Source of the DNA: an uncultured Actinomycetes bacterium
GTDB lineage: Bacteria > Actinomycetota > Acidimicrobiia > Acidimicrobiales > RAAP-2
Length of the DNA stretch: 5,976 nucleotides
Assembly (NCBI GenBank): GCA_903893955.1
Contig: CAITOG010000358.1
Span: 1 to 5,976, forward strand
Direction of reading: 5' to 3'
Position 1 is the stretch's first letter, and the number at the start of each line of letters is the position of its first letter. The notes under the pieces were generated by a model that was not told the origin of the DNA, searched no databases, and saw only the letters and a list, made by a program, of their open reading frames with translations. The position numbers and the translations under genes are program-made. Shown here piece after piece: positions 5,857 through 5,976 of the stretch.

Positions 5857-5869
5857 TTGGGGCATCAAA

Positions 5870-5936
5870 GTGGCACTTGGTGGTTGCTTTATGAGGCAAG
5901 AGGGCATAAAGTGGAGGCCAGTGGAGCAAAGGGGAG
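5870..5936 (+). promoter_or_regulatory. MraZ-box array and promoter of the probable dcw cluster
   Basis: GTGGAG at 5911-5916, GTGGAG at 5921-5926 and GGGGAG at 5931-5936 start exactly 10 bases apart, one helical turn. MraZ is a ring-shaped regulator that binds short G-rich boxes of the GTGG/TGGG kind repeated at 10 bp, directly upstream of its own gene. A second pair, GTGGCA at 5870 and GTGGTT at 5880, keeps the 10-base spacing but is offset from the first set by 31 bases. The lower-GC stretch between them may be the promoter: TTGCTT (5884-5889) with 17 bases to TAAAGT (5907-5912), a weak match in which the boxes would cover the -10 and the transcription start. Confidence 0.72.
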
Positions 5937-5946
5937 GACCTCCCCT
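5930..5946. repeat. 17-bp perfect palindrome on the third MraZ-like box
   Basis: AGGGGAGG (5930-5937), a central A (5938) and CCTCCCCT (5939-5946) form a perfect palindrome. The left arm contains the GGGGAG box, so the same box is present on the opposite strand. As RNA it could fold into a 7-bp stem with a 3-base loop (AGGGGAG-GAC-CTCCCCT), ten bases upstream of the ribosome-binding site. It may therefore be a second type of operator or a translational leader hairpin. Confidence 0.55.
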
Positions 5947-5964
5947 GAGCTCGGCGAGGAGGAG

Positions 5965-5976
5965 ATGACCGGTGGC
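5965..5976 (+). CDS. mraZ: First four codons of the probable mraZ gene (continues beyond window)
   Basis: Only MTGG is visible, so the identity rests on the upstream MraZ-type boxes and on the neighbourhood (DUF3040 gene nearby), not on protein similarity. MraZ is a DNA-binding transcriptional regulator that usually heads the division and cell-wall cluster and controls it, including its own gene. GAGGAGGAG occupies 5956-5964 immediately before the ATG. If GAGG at 5956-5959 is used, the spacing is 5 nt. A GTG at 5972-5974 in another frame has a 9-nt spacing from AGGAGG (5957-5962) and is a competing start. The sequence past 5976 would settle this. Confidence 0.5.

Noticed and set aside
5453..5860. 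RNase P RNA, tmRNA or SRP RNA upstream of mraZ
   Set aside because: The conserved core motifs (such as GAGGAAAGTCC of RNase P RNA) are absent on both strands.
5695..5976. Open frame continuous with the ATG at 5965, which would give an N-terminal extension from GTG 5854
   Set aside because: It would run through the promoter and MraZ boxes, lacks a ribosome site at 5854, and MraZ proteins do not carry such an extension. Chance openness in GC-rich DNA is enough to explain it.
1..5976. CRISPR array, insertion sequence or tRNA genes
   Set aside because: No regularly spaced long repeats, transposase motifs, terminal inverted repeats or tRNA arms were seen.

Overview
The window looks like chromosomal DNA from a high-GC actinobacterium. 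Codons favour G or C in the third position, GTG starts are frequent, and Shine-Dalgarno sites are purine-rich (AGGAGG, GGGAGGT). Several products are families I associate with Actinobacteria: a DUF3040 membrane protein, a LapA-domain small membrane protein, and an actinobacterial type of HNH nuclease. The gene set and the style of the lipoate-ligase-like and GWWRR proteins suggest the class Acidimicrobiia, but that placement is an inference from memory of those families.

Left part (1-2554). A truncated acyl-CoA synthetase of the ANL superfamily runs leftward off the window. It is divergent from a 78-residue LapA-domain protein, and the 118-base gap between them carries a perfect 7-bp inverted repeat that could be an operator. 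The LapA gene converges, with one base between stop codons, on a 440-residue multi-pass membrane protein of a conserved actinobacterial type with no known function.

Middle part (2555-5452). A 161-base divergent intergenic region contains a TAGTAT -10-like box, a perfect CTAGG-T-CCTAG palindrome overlapping it, and a second inverted repeat just upstream. It precedes five tightly packed rightward genes: DUF3040 protein, ROK-family sugar kinase, an 85-residue unnamed protein, HNH endonuclease, and a lipoate-protein-ligase-like protein. Junctions are 13 nt, an ATGA overlap, 5 nt and a GTGA overlap, so this is almost certainly one operon with coupled translation. The genes do not form an obvious pathway. 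The location next to the cell-division cluster suggests a conserved housekeeping neighbourhood, and I see no evidence for a defence or mobile system.

Right part (5453-5976). About 510 bases hold no convincing gene. The last 120 bases look like the control region of the division and cell-wall (dcw) cluster: GTGGAG, GTGGAG and GGGGAG spaced exactly 10 bases apart, the signature of MraZ binding boxes, followed by a GAGGAGGAG ribosome site and an ATG 12 bases before the window ends. The next gene is therefore probably mraZ. The most interesting details are the two-part MraZ box array with a 17-bp perfect palindrome on its last box, and the unnamed 85-residue protein in the operon.
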